A DNA stretch of 19,942 nucleotides from Rhizopus sp. PT2906 (GCA_025529335.1 JAMYHX010000640.1:1-19942), one strand, 5' to 3'. Shown: positions 8,254 through 19,620, numbered from the stretch's first letter. The notes: a model not told the origin generated them from the sequence alone. A program made the numbers and translations.

Positions 8254-8586
8254 ATGAATAATAATCAAGGACAATACTACGCTTCTCCCCCACAACAAGG
8301 AGGTTATTACCCACCGCCTCAACAAGGAGGATATTATCAACCAGCGTAAATATATATACATATTATGTTGAATATTAAGGCTCTTTATTAACCTTTAAGG
8401 GGAAATATTATAGCCCACCACCACAGACAATTGTAGTACAACAACAACCTCCTAAGGAAGATCATTCATGCTGTTGGGGATGGTAAGTATATTTTAATCT
8501 GTATAGACAACAACGGGTGTTCATGTCTTCCTTCGTATAGTTTACTAGCAATGTGTTTCTGTTGTGCGCTAGAAGAAATGTGTTAA
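8254..8586 (+). CDS. CYSTM-type small tail-anchored membrane protein
   Basis: Three exons, 8254-8345, 8414-8482 and 8541-8586, give 68 residues. The introns are 68 nt (GTAAAT...TTATAG, with TATTAAC as a likely branch site) and 58 nt (GTAAGT...GTATAG). Residues 1-31 are a Gln/Tyr/Gly/Pro-rich repeat (PPQQGGYY, then PPPQQGGYY). A PPPQTIVVQQQPP linker follows. The C-terminus is the Cys-rich membrane segment SCCWGCLLAMCFCCALEEMC, the hallmark of the CYSTM family (cysteine-rich transmembrane module) seen in fungi and plants and often linked to stress tolerance. The segment should insert as a C-terminal tail anchor and the cysteines may be palmitoylated or bind metal. The AG at 8398-8399 gives a wrong frame, so the AG at 8412-8413 must be used. 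The gene is far too split and short for simple ORF finding. The family is recognised by pattern; the physiological role is not shown by the sequence. Confidence 0.9.
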
Positions 8587-8693
8587 AAAATATCTCAGAA
8601 AGAAAAAAGAAACTTGTGAAACTGGAAACTGGGTAAACGGGAGCTGCTAAAGTTCCTTCTCCTTGTATCGTGCTTTGTATTGTAATTATATTT

Positions 8694-8699
8694 AATAAA
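8694..8699 (+). terminator. polyadenylation signal of the CYSTM-like gene
   Basis: AATAAA lies 108 nt after the stop codon, in a position suited to the 3' end of this short transcript. Confidence 0.45.
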
Positions 8700-8842
8700 A
8701 TCATAAACAGAATGAAAGTATCTCGTTGTTATTACCGTAAAAGCACTTGACGTTATGCATTGATGCCTTTTGTGAAATAAACGCTTATCATCGAGATTCG
8801 TACAGTAATAAATAGCGCATTGGGCTGCGAAGGCTTTACAAT

Positions 8843-8853
8843 TTTATTTTATT
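8843..8853 (-). terminator. polyadenylation signal of separase
   Basis: Two overlapping AATAAA motifs on the minus strand lie about 40-50 nt downstream of the separase stop codon (8892). This leaves roughly 140 bp between the convergent ends of the separase and CYSTM-like genes. Confidence 0.45.
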
Positions 8854-8891
8854 TTTAAGGCTTTTAGCGCAATTGTATGGTGAATAAAGAA

Positions 8892-11800
8892 TTATTCTAG
8901 GTATATAGGAACACCATACACTACAGGTGCTGCTCCAATCAGATACTGAAGATTACACTGGTCCCTTGACTCCGTAAGAGCCTGCACCAATGACTTCTCT
9001 TGGCTCCTTCCTTGGCTTTTACCAATGGCGCCCCAGGCTTGTAGCATATGCCGGGTGATGTTATCAATGCTTCGATCCGTCACATCCCACAAGTTACCAA
9101 GCACTGCTGGACTTCCAGCAATCAGATAGTTCAAAATATAACCATGAGGATCATATTCTCCATTTGATTCCATTTTACCACTACTGCAGCCCATAAGAAT
9201 TGAAACAGCACACTTGGGAAGACTTCTTACAGTCGTTCCTCGTAAGAAGCTTTGTCCAGCACTGTGACCGAAGTACCTATAAAATACAGTAATTAAATCA
9301 ATGGTCTTCCCTCAGTCTTTCTGAATGTAAACTTACATGTAAATGTCTTTGGATAAAAGGGCATCTTTGCATTGTAACTCCATAGGAGCAGCTCCTGCTA
9401 TACCATTCCAGTTTTGATTGCTAAATCAAGATGCCGTTAATACTGTCCTGATTTTGTACATATACACAAGTTTACCTTTTAAACAGTTTTTCAAACTGTT
9501 TTTGTGTATCTAGCAAGTCACCAGAGGGGTTCAACACGTAATATACACTCTGTCCTGAGACAGATAAATTATTCCCTGCATTGCTTTCGTCACTAGCTAT
9601 AGATATATCGCCCAGTTTCTTTGATTTAGCATATAGAATACGATCTCGCAAAAATGACAAGCAGGGTAAACGGGAGGTGGCCTGTTTACGTAAGATCGGC
9701 AAGCTTTCCATAGGGAGTATTTGCATGTACTTGTCAAGTATGAGAATGACATGATCATTACGCTTATTACTGCTCGTATCAATACCATTACGCTTCGAAT
9801 TTTCATGATAGGCTGTTATAAGATTGTGAAGGCCCTTTGTCACCTATTAAGTAAGATACGAGTGAGCAATATACGCAATAATTTTTGTCACTACTTATAC
9901 TTGCCTCGTCTACGTTGGTTCTATTTGAGTCTATGTCAATCAAGCAATCATCATAGCAAGATAATGTAAAACAAGCAACATCTTCTAATTCCCTATTACT
10001 AGGTGATTCTCCTAATTGTAGTATGATGCGGCAAAGTTGAAGACTAAATTCAATCTTTGCTTTCTTGTTTGCTGACTTCATCACAACTTTATGAATAAGC
10101 TTGTTCAGCCCTTCTTGAAACTTCTTTATCTGATTGCTTGATTCCATACGTTGACCACACAGAATTCCTTTGAAGCCACCAAACCACCCTTCAACCCTGT
10201 AAAGCAGGTTCTTCAATCGAGTGTCCAAAGAGTGTCGTTTAGTCCACCACTCACGCACAGCTTCTGGTGTCTTGCATTGAGAGCTGTATTGAATTGTTTC
10301 ATCACTTTCTTGAACGATGCTTTTCATTTCAGCGTCCACTTCTTGATATTCAACACATTCATTTTGCTCGCCCTTGCATCGTTTAACTATCCTATTAAGT
10401 GGAAGCTTGAGAATAAATGGCGATTCTCCAGCTCGCATTTGAACAGCGTATAGGTCATTATGAGTTGGATCAAGGGTTAATGAGCATACGGTCCAATTGG
10501 AAGGAATGATGTCCACATACTGTTGCTGAAATTGGACATCGTCTAACAAATGATCTCTGTCGTATTGCTCTAAGAGAGTCGTAATGTGGGATTGTAACCA
10601 CTTCGGCATAAGCGTAGCAGTATTCAAACGAGGACGATTGCCGCTACTCTCGTGATCGTCTGCCGGCCAATCATCCAAGGAAGGTAGGTAGCCATTAATT
10701 TTTTGTAGCTTTTCGCTTAGAGAGCTGCGAGTAAGTCTGCGAATGTGAATGCCTTTTGCCATTTCCAGGTAATAAGCGCTTAGTAATGCATTTTTATTCA
10801 CCAACTGTTGTATCTTGGCTTCAACTTGAGTCTTGAGGAATGCAGCGAGGCCAGCATCGTTGCAAGTTCTATGAATCGCCATGACTCGTTCTCGGGTTAC
10901 TCCGGTCTGAAATGCATCTGTTATTTGTGCTAAGCAGTCAGCTAGTTCATTCCATAGCGTGTGAAGATGATTTGTCGTTCTTTCACTTGTTGGGGTTTGT
11001 GTTTGATTTGATGTATAGCTCATAATTGGTAAGGATTTAATATCTTCCTGCTTCAGACCGTCATACTTTGATAGCTCTGCAAGTATGCATTCCAACTTTA
11101 AGTGACCCATCGTTGCATTATATAGAAACTATACATGTATTTAGCTTATTAGCTACTTTAATAAGACTACATACCTCGTCATATTCTAGACCCGAGTCTT
11201 TAAGATCTTCAAGAATAGATATACCACTCATAGGAGTATTCTTATGATAATATATTGCAGCTATAAAGAAAAAAAGAAAAACAAGGATGAGTATACATTC
11301 AGTTTGATAATGACTATAATTTACCTTTCTGTATAATATTATTGCCTTTCATACGTTGTAGAGGACTATATGCATGCGCCATGTCAACTAAAATGATAGA
11401 TGAATATGGGAGTTGTAGTAAATGGATGATAATACTTACTGTCCATATCATCCGTACTGTCATTCAGATTTTTATCACCAATCTTTTCAAGAGAAGCAAC
11501 ATATTTTGGGTTTGATAAAGCATCCAAGGACTTATTTGCCTCATCGTACATTTGGATGGCCTCTTCATACATTTTATTTGCAATGGATAGACTTGCTGTG
11601 GCAGTGTATATCTGAATTTGGTCAAGACTATTACGGCTCTATTGATAAAAGCGTTATTAGATATTAATAATAAATACGATATCAGTAGCACTAACACTAA
11701 ATCTGCATTGTATTGCTCGTTCAATGTCTTTCTGTGATTCTTCTAGGTTGCCATAGCGTAAATTAAAGTCACTTGAGCAGAGAAATGCTTGACAGAGCAT

Positions 11801-14800
11801 TGACTTGGATTGTACTCTTTGGGAGAGATTGATTCCTTGGACAACATAATATTTAGCCTCATTCCATGATCCTTTTGTCATGTATAGATTAGATATAGTT
11901 TCCATGTATTTTCCCATTTTTTGAGCTATTCTCCATTGAGAATCCTTGATGTATAGCTTTTCCTCACGCTCTCTGCTTTGAGTATCGTTAGAGAATGGAT
12001 CAGACAGGGGCTTGGGCTCAGAGGATCCTGAACTGTTCAATGTTTTAAGACATCTATCAAGTATTTGTAAAGCAGCAGTACATCCATTGATTGCATTATC
12101 TGGGGTATTTGAAGGCAGCATACATTTGGTAAAATGCGCTTCTGATAAAATAAGAGACTTGATTACAAGTTGCTTGCATGTCTGCTGTGTGTTTCTAGTT
12201 TCATTCGAAGCACGGTATGTCCATATAAGCCTTGCTTTACTATAGGCGTCTTTACTATGTTATAAAGAAATGGGCATTAGGCCCTGTATAAGTCATACAA
12301 GATAAAGTATGTGTACCTTTCATTATATTTGCGGATATTTGCAAGGTATTGTGAATAGGTTAGGAGATATGTTAACTCGGCATATGCAGAGCATCTGTAT
12401 CGTGATATGGCCTCCTTAGCTTCTTCTATTTCACCAAACGCTTTACCAGTATAGCCCAAGTTTATGTATATTTTTGCAATATCACAAGTTATCATGATTG
12501 AATCTATTTAAAAGAAAAGTCAACGTCGATATCATTGTATATATTAAAGCACTGAAAGTACCTGATACAAAATCATCCTTTTCATTTCGGAATCCGTTGT
12601 TTAGTTTCAACAAAAGACGAAGAATATTAATTTGGAAAGTATACTGTCCATTAATACTAAACAAGTCTGATAGCATTTGAAGATGAGCGTATAGTCCATT
12701 AACGTCATCAATTTCTTTGTAGATCTGCTGTTTCTCTGCCTCTGAAGTGGGTGCTATATAATGCCAAGTTATTGCTCTATATGTCCTATATTTGTTATTG
12801 CACTTACAGTGTTCATAGATGGGGTTGATTTTCTGCAGCAGCGTGGCCCAATGATGAATTGCATGAGCAAATGAAACGGATGTAGGTTGCTTTAATTCGT
12901 GGCTACATAAAGCTATCCATGAGATTGCCAAAGCAAGGTAATATCGACGATAGTATAAGAGATTGCTGTCGTTGGCATATTCCTACAGAAATAATGATAA
13001 GATGAGCATTGATTATTTATTTGAAGTTGATGATTACCGTTTTTTTAAGTAATTCATATGCTTCCGAGGCACACTTGAGAGACTTTCTTAGAGATTCAAC
13101 AGAGATATTATCAGGAGTTCTTTCAATCCTGGCTTGCTCCAACAGTACTCTTGATAGATACCATGAGATGAATGATGTTTAATGTAATATATATGAAATG
13201 TACCTTGCTCTACGGATAGGGTATTCATCAGGCTTGTAAACTTCAAGAAGCTTTTCGATAATAAACAGTTGAAACCGAGTAAGTTTCATCTTTAGTGCTA
13301 TGACGTTCCAAATCTTTAATTCGCACTCATAAACAATGCATTGTTGAACAGGATTGAAATCCGACAGATTCAAATGTTCACTTGCAAAAGTGATCGAGTC
13401 TTGTTCGGGATCGATAACAGAGATACGTAAAAATCTATCCATCAATTTACGCATGATGCAATCATTCCCCATGATAGCAGAAACTGCAGTTGTTTCCCCT
13501 TGTTTAACAAAGGCTCTTATCTCTGAAGTAGGCACCTGTCTCAATCCAAGCTTATAGGCCACAATAGCATCCTTATAATTTCTATCCTTGACACAGCAAG
13601 TTCCCAGGATTTCATATCTTTTGCAGAGTTCTAGCTTGGTTTGATCATTTATATCGCTTTTAACACATTTTTCTAACAAAACACACGACTTTCTTATAGG
13701 AAGAATGGCGTTGAAGTACATGTCAGCCTTGATCATAGAAACACCCATGCTGTAATAGGATCCAGATATCAATTTATATCCGCTACTAAATTTCATGTTT
13801 ATGCATTGATCTTCGGCTTTTCTAAGAAGTTCAAATGCTTGGTAATGTGTCTGTGTCTCTTCAACTTTAAACTGCATACGTGCCAACAAGACAGTGCTTT
13901 CTACAAAGGCAGTAATAATTTTATCCAATTGGAACTTTTGTCTAAGCGTATCAAACTATAAAAAGCAAGTGTCATTACTATATATCCAAAACTGTTGTGT
14001 GTCCATTTACCTTTGATTTAATCATGCGAATACCATCTGAGGTGCATTCGATGCAGAGTTGAAGTACCTTTTTCAACTGGGGTATAATCGTATTCCATTT
14101 TCCAAAATTATTTGGTGTAGCCAACTCTCCAACTCTTGGTGGTGTCCTGAAAGGATCCTCGGCAGCTGTTTTTAATTTCTGTAGGGCCATTTCTAGAGCA
14201 AATTCATAGACTTTTCTAGCATTTTGTCTAAAGCTGTCTATGCTTTTACATAAATCGACGAGGGCCTGTGCTGCATACTGATCTTGTGATTGAACTGAAT
14301 TAGATGTGGATAATGATATTTTTAAGTATGTTTCTGCTTCTTCAAGAGTTTTGATCATATCAACAACTAAATCAAAGTCATTAGTGTGCTCTTTATATTA
14401 AGCGCATAAAACCTTTACATGTATCATCATCGACCATTTTATCCATTTGTAACGACGCTACTGATAACTTTGACATTGTTGCATAGGCTGCACAATAATA
14501 ATTTTGTTTATCCTTGTCAAAGATCACTTCATCTAGAGGTTGGATCATTTGCTTGTATGCGTATAAACCTCCTTTAAAGTTTTTTGATTTTCGAGAAACA
14601 TAAGCATAAAAGTTGCAGAGTGCGAAATACGCATTCAGTTCTGGAATATCATCTACATGTGGCTCATAGCGCTGTAAAAAGAGTTCACATTGCTTTTGGA
14701 TATATGAGTATGAGAGTGATGCTTTAATTGTTATAAGTCAATCTTGTTCAAATATTCATAATGTTGTCTTACTTGAGGTGGCAGTCTGTTCATAGACATA

Positions 14801-15988
14801 GCTGTATCGTACAAGTTGTTCTAACACCAACTGTAGGTGTCTTGGTTTATGCACCAAGTAAGTTTTGAGCGCTAGGCATTGCAAAGAGTATATATATAAA
14901 GAATTTTCTTCTAATCATATTGTTAGTAATAGATTATATCAGTGATAGTCTGCTTACCATTCACAGGGTATCTTTTAATCACTCTCATGAGTGTTTTCCT
15001 CAACGCGTCCAATTGTCGCTCAGCAACCATATCATCTACTAAAAATAGTTGTCGCGACCAATCCAGAAAGTTGCCGGGTTTTTCAAACAAATATGGAATA
15101 AACTAGAAAAAAAAAAGAGACTGTAAACCAAGCAGTCGACAAACTTGATGTCTTGTACCTTTGCTATAGATCCATCCTTTGCCTCGCAAAAACATATAAC
15201 AGCGTTCATTTGATATGCCAAAATCAAAAGTATCATTGTACGATCATTAATGGTGTTATCCAAAGGAAATTGGAACAAACTGTCATACTTGTTCAACATG
15301 TCTTTCTCCCACTGACTGTTTATAATGTTTGCTGGTACATTATCGGATGATAGACTCTGAGTAGTTGTATTTGAAGAATCTCTTAAAGCACTTGATAATC
15401 CTGTGGCGGAAGGTCCTGTTTTGGCTGCTTTTCCATCATTTTGGTTGCCTTTATTATTTTCTAAAGTAACTTTCATGATGCTTGCCAATAGCACTCGAAA
15501 TTTCATAAGTTCATGTAAGGCTCTACCATGCTGTGAAAGAAGTTAATAATGAAAAAAGTGAAAAAGAATTCCATTACTTCTCCTAATTCAACTATTTTTG
15601 TAATAATATTTGAAGTTGTCTTCTCGATGGATAATGGTTTCAAAGTTGTCAGTGGATTCATATGTCGTAAAGCAGACAATGCATAAAATGAAGAATCGAC
15701 CAAACAGTTCACAACGACTGTATATATTGCTTTGTCTGGCTTTTCTTTTTTTAATCGAGTCAAGGTTTCCAAGTTTTGGTTGACTATACGTAAAGCAAAT
15801 GGTGCTAATTTGGTAGCCATTTGCTTAAACGCTTGTGGACTTGGAGAAGGTTTGATCGTTTCAGGTCGTGATAGATCAAGTTGAAAGGGTTCCAGTACAG
15901 TCTTTCTAACTGTCATGGCTAATTCGTCATTACAGCTATGATAGTTCTTCAGCTTTAATAGAATATCATTTGCTGATAAAGTTGTCAT
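8892..15988 (-). CDS. ESP1: separase (cohesin-cleaving cysteine protease)
   Basis: My model has 19 exons and 2036 residues (coordinates high to low): 15988-15578, 15530-15159, 15102-14958, 14910-14773, 14721-14419, 14366-14011, 13955-13204, 13149-13038, 12982-12808, 12753-12562, 12503-12317, 12254-11696, 11638-11440, 11387-11325, 11260-11175, 11128-9905, 9843-9476, 9420-9337, 9276-8892. All phases agree and the sum is 6111 nt. Separase cleaves the kleisin subunit of cohesin at anaphase and is held inactive by securin. Residues to about 1350 form the helical superhelix of this clan-CD protease. The C-terminal domain includes YVDIIPSNWTVCSL (1554-1567) and WW...LD..L..LL...GWFGGFKGIL (1644-1673). 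The catalytic dyad is His1913 (FGHSAG) and Cys1939 (MGCSSG), followed by the conserved GNLWDVTD segment. Length matches large fungal and animal separases. The start is the first in-frame ATG. Less certain junctions are the donors at 14418, 11695 and 9904 (a probable GC-AG intron). The gene shares its promoter with COG6. Confidence 0.95.
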
Positions 15989-16025
15989 TTCCAATAGGAA
16001 CAAACGATAATAAAAAAAACACTAA

Positions 16026-16031
16026 ACGCGT
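16026..16031. promoter_or_regulatory. MCB-type element ACGCGT, separase-proximal
   Basis: The palindrome ACGCGT lies 38 bp upstream of the separase ATG. In yeasts this hexamer (MluI cell-cycle box) binds MBF/DSC1 and gives G1/S expression. Use in this fungus is inferred. Confidence 0.45.
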
Positions 16032-16337
16032 CTTTAATGTTTCCCTTTCCTAATTTTGACAAAAATGGAAATTGACAAAGTCAACCATAAGCCACCCAAG
16101 TTGTTTAAGGGGATGTAATAATAATATATAGTATAAATAGACGTGTCCCCTTGCTTCCTCTGCTTATATGAAAAAAAAAAATGACATAGGGATATATTGC
16201 AACTTGAGACTGTGATATATCAATAAATTGATGTCCTTGTACGTACTAAACTCGGATGTAACTTGATAGATAGTCTGATATTTCTATTGGGTGACGTGAA
16301 ATTCAAGCAGCGCGACCATTTTTTGAATCAATTTGAT

Positions 16338-16343
16338 ACGCGT
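16338..16343. promoter_or_regulatory. MCB-type element ACGCGT, COG6-proximal
   Basis: A second ACGCGT in the same spacer, 39 bp upstream of the COG6 ATG. Being palindromic it could act in either direction. It is close enough to COG6 that it may lie in the leader of that gene. Confidence 0.35.
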
Positions 16344-16382
16344 GTGAGTGCCAGTAGGTGTGTATGTGTCCAAGTATTTCTA

Positions 16383-18932
16383 ATGGAGTCACCACAGCGA
16401 ACACCTACTACAGAAGATGGACCTACTTTATCTATATCAAATAAACCAAACAAGTCAATTGCTTCCAAACTAAACAAAATTTTGAATTCATCAACAATCG
16501 ATGACACTAGAACTAAACTAGCTTTGACATCACTTTCAGATATTCCAGGCTTAGATGAAGCAAGCTTAAGACGTAATTTACGTGGAACGATTGAGAAAAA
16601 GGAAGTAGAAACCAATAAAAAGTTTCTCGAGGCATTTGGAAAAGTTGTTATGGTAATTACACACAAATATAAGAAAGACGTGAAAAAGGTTATACTTAGA
16701 AAACAAGCAACTTAGCAATTTGATAAACTACAAAGTCAGGCCAAAAGAATGCAAGATGCTTGTACTATTATGAAGCAGCAACTGTCAAGGGCTGAGTCAG
16801 AAACAACAGAAGTCATAGAGCAAGCAAATATCATGCAGGAACAGAGGTAAATAAGGACAATTTGTATTGAAATAGACTAATATATCGCTCTTCAGTTCTG
16901 CCTATTCCGATCAAATCACAATCATTGACAAGTTTATAGAAAAATTTTCCTTGAGTGAACAAGAAATCAGTATATTAAACACCCCGTCAGGACCGATCAA
17001 TGATGAGTTCTTTGTAGCCTTGGATCATCTTCAGCAGATACATAAAGATTGTCAGCTACTGTTGACAACAAAGAATCAGAAAGCAGGGTAAACCATTTAT
17101 AGGATGAAGAGAGCCTTTTTTTCATATTTTAAATGATAGTCGAGAAATAATGGATTCTCTGGCACAATATCAAGAAAATGCCTATGATAAACTATACAAA
17201 TGGACACAGTATGAAAGCAGACTGGCATTTGGAGGAGATATCATTGATGTGAGCGCCTTAATGACAAAGGCTCTCAAAGCACTTATGCGAAGACCGGTTT
17301 TATTCCAGTAAAGAAAGAGACAGACATCATCAGTGTATAGTCAAGATTAACTTTTTTTTTCTTAGAACGATTTTGGATGAACTTGCTGCAGCAAGGCATG
17401 ATGCAGTAGCACGTGCTTTCTTGAATGCATTGACAAGAGGAGGCCCTGGCGGTACACCAAGACCAATAGAGCTCCAGGCACCAGATCCTCTTCGATATGT
17501 AGGCGATATGCTTGCTTGGGTACATCAAGCTTGTGCAGGAGAAAAAGAAATGCTTGAGAGTTTATTTCAAAGGAACAATGAAAAGTACCAAGATACTACT
17601 GGAGTAACTGTTCAAGTATCCGATACTGTTAATGACCTTTTGGAATGTGCTATGGAAGGGACTTGCAGACCATTAAAATCACGAATAGAACAAGTGCTTG
17701 TGCTTCAGCCAAATGCCATCACATCGTATAAATTGGCCAACCTGATTCAATTTTACTCAGTCACCCTTAGAAAGTTGATGAGAAAGGATGCAGGATTAGA
17801 AAGAGTGTTACATGAGTACGTATGCTTATACAGTTGTAGTCATCATTATCTTATTTTTTTTTTAAGAATAACAAGCTTGGCCTATAAGCATTTCTTTCAA
17901 ACCCTGAATGCTCAAGCAGAAAGATTAAGAGAATATACGGAGGTGATTGCTTTATTTTTATACACCATCATTATGCATTATCTCTGACATTGAGATTTTA
18001 TTATAGCCTCCAGGTAGAAACTTGGCCATTACACCAACCGTTAGGGGGATGATAACACAACTGGTAGGCTTTAAAAAAAAAAACAAAAAACGATGCATTA
18101 CAATAACATCTTGATAGAAAGAAATTCTTGCTTCATATGACTCTTCTCTTATCGTAGTTACAAACAACACAGACAGCGTTCCTGAATACAGCTTTTCTGA
18201 AATTTTGGATGCTATAATAGAGCCTTTGTTGCATACCTGTGAATTGTCTGTAGTTGAATTGAAACCTATAGATCAGCATATATACTTGGTTAACTGCTTG
18301 CATTATATACAAGTAAATAACAAAAAAAAAGATACAAAAATATCTGACTTATCCATCTTTCAAACAGAATGTCTTATTCCCCTATTCATTTACAGAAGCC
18401 AAAAGAGAGAGTATCTCTGTGCGGCTGAATGATATTTTAAATGACATTGCAATGGAAGAGGTAAAAAAAAAAGATATTATTCAGTTCTTATTGAATGCAA
18501 ACATGTATGTAGTATAATTCACTACTAAGCCAAGCAAAGTTGGCTAAGATTAAAGAAACTCTGGCTAATAAGGATCCTGAAGTAAGTTGTTTATTCGTCG
18601 CCTCATGGGTTATTCAAACTTTTTTTTTTCCATAGATCCCACTGTCATCTTTACCTGACATGGATACCGTGTCACTAACCAACGCTTTGTCTAAACTTGA
18701 CTCGTCTTTAGTTATCTTGAGTGCAGATGTGTCTCCTCGTTTAGACAAACTAGCTTCAACGCAGCACTATCAACATGTTCAGTCTGTGGCTATTCGTCTA
18801 CTATTGGATACTTACAGTAAAATTAGCAAAGCAGTACAAGATCCAAAGAATGGGTACGAGGATCCTGATTCTATTTTACCCAGGACAGTAGAAGATATGG
18901 AAGCAATATTTTCATTCTGCCTTACTGAATAA
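16383..18932 (+). CDS. COG6: conserved oligomeric Golgi complex subunit 6
   Basis: Eleven exons give 665 residues, close to the usual ~650-660: 16383-16652, 16716-16846, 16896-17087, 17140-17307, 17366-17815, 17867-17942, 18007-18063, 18118-18312, 18368-18460, 18513-18581, 18636-18932. The introns are 49-64 nt, all GT-AG, and the sum is 1998 nt. COG6 belongs to lobe B of the COG tether that guides retrograde vesicles within the Golgi. The signature LTRGGPGGTPRPIE (276-289) and DPLRYVGDMLAW (294-305) match COG6 from animals almost residue for residue. The later part follows the family through KEILASYDSS, EILDAIIEPLLHTC and the C-terminal DPKNGYEDPDSILPR. The N-terminus is a Ser/Thr-rich tail and then helices as in other COG subunits. 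Exon 7 is only 57 nt. For exon 8 the acceptor at 18117 is required, because the stronger-looking AG at 18157 breaks the frame. An AATAAA follows at 18991. Confidence 0.95.
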
Positions 18933-18990
18933 GACATGCCAATATGCTTATATAATTATACGAGAAAAGAATAGCTTAAAGAGTTATAAA

Positions 18991-18996
18991 AATAAA
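18991..18996 (+). terminator. polyadenylation signal of COG6
   Basis: AATAAA 58 nt after the COG6 stop codon, in a suitable position for its 3' end. Confidence 0.45.
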
Positions 18997-19009
18997 GCTC
19001 TTATCGCAT

Positions 19010-19620
19010 ACACCAATATCGTCATGATTAAGGATATAGTTCAATTTGAAAATGTAAGCCATCATTCGACATGCTGTATAATCAACAAGTAAACTGGCAT
19101 ATGAGTTGAACCTCTTCTGCGAGGTATACAAGCGCATCATTTCTCCTTAAATATGCATGACAGCTGTCAACCATGGTTGATAGAGCCAATTCATAAACAA
19201 GACTTTTCAATGAAAAACAGCTGTAGTATGTATGGACAGTTTTTTTTTTTATCTTAGCTTTATTTGTTGGACATATGGTATGGGATACAGGTTGATCCTC
19301 CAATGCTAGGTTCTGTTGTACATTAGCTTTATAGTTTGATATTCCGCATAACTTCCACAAGCAGATCACCTTGAGTTTTTTATTATATTCTGTATTATAC
19401 TCTATATCTTTATCTTGTCCTTTTTGAATTCACGTGATATCTCATACAGCTACTGCTCATTTACAGTTATCAACGCTTTGATAGCATACACAGGCTCACT
19501 TCTTTATTAGAGCCATATATTTGTGCAACACTCATAATGTTTTCATATGCAATTGATTACCACGTTTTTACAACTATCAGAAAGCAGCCGTTTTGCCTGA
19601 CAATATTGGTAGAATTATTC
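19010..19620 (-). pseudogene. degenerate minus-strand coding-like region
   Basis: Coding-like segments follow each other in different minus-strand frames: FYQYCQAKRLLSDSCKN (19614 down), AYENIMSVAQIYGSNKE (19550 down), SEPVYAIKALITVNEQ then TAG (19500-19450), SREFKKDK (about 19430) and DKDIEYNTEYNKKLK (about 19415-19371), TQGDLLVEVMRNIKL then TAA (about 19375-19328), and a longer piece with SLKSLVYELALSTMVDSCHA and YLRRNDALVYLAEE (about 19216-19107). The residue make-up (amphipathic helices) is far from random AT-rich translation. Some splice-like sites exist, but no set of them joins the pieces in one frame, so decay by indels is the simplest view. The family is not recognised. The predicted all-helical character fits a tether or adaptor-type protein, which is only a guess. 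Confidence 0.4.

Larger units (their letters stand above)
15989..16382. promoter_or_regulatory. divergent promoter between separase and COG6
   Basis: This 394-bp spacer separates the two start codons. It contains TATAAATA (16132-16139 region), an A-rich stretch near 16170-16180, and two palindromic ACGCGT sites. It should drive separase leftward and COG6 rightward. The plus-strand reading frame of COG6 stays open upstream to about 16263, but it has no ATG before 16383. Confidence 0.6.

Noticed and set aside
8462..8704. Minus-strand 80-codon open frame
   Set aside because: It is antisense to exons 2-3 of the CYSTM gene and its 3' untranslated region.
9721..9969. Plus-strand open frames within 9.7-11.7 kb, including 10151-10453
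   Set aside because: They are antisense shadows of separase exons, whose conserved motifs and phases are clear.
16328..16666. Minus-strand 112-codon open frame near the divergent promoter
   Set aside because: It is antisense to COG6 exon 1, with no start context and no family resemblance.
17283..17528. Minus-strand 81-codon open frame
   Set aside because: It is antisense to the highly conserved GGPGGTPRPIE segment of COG6.
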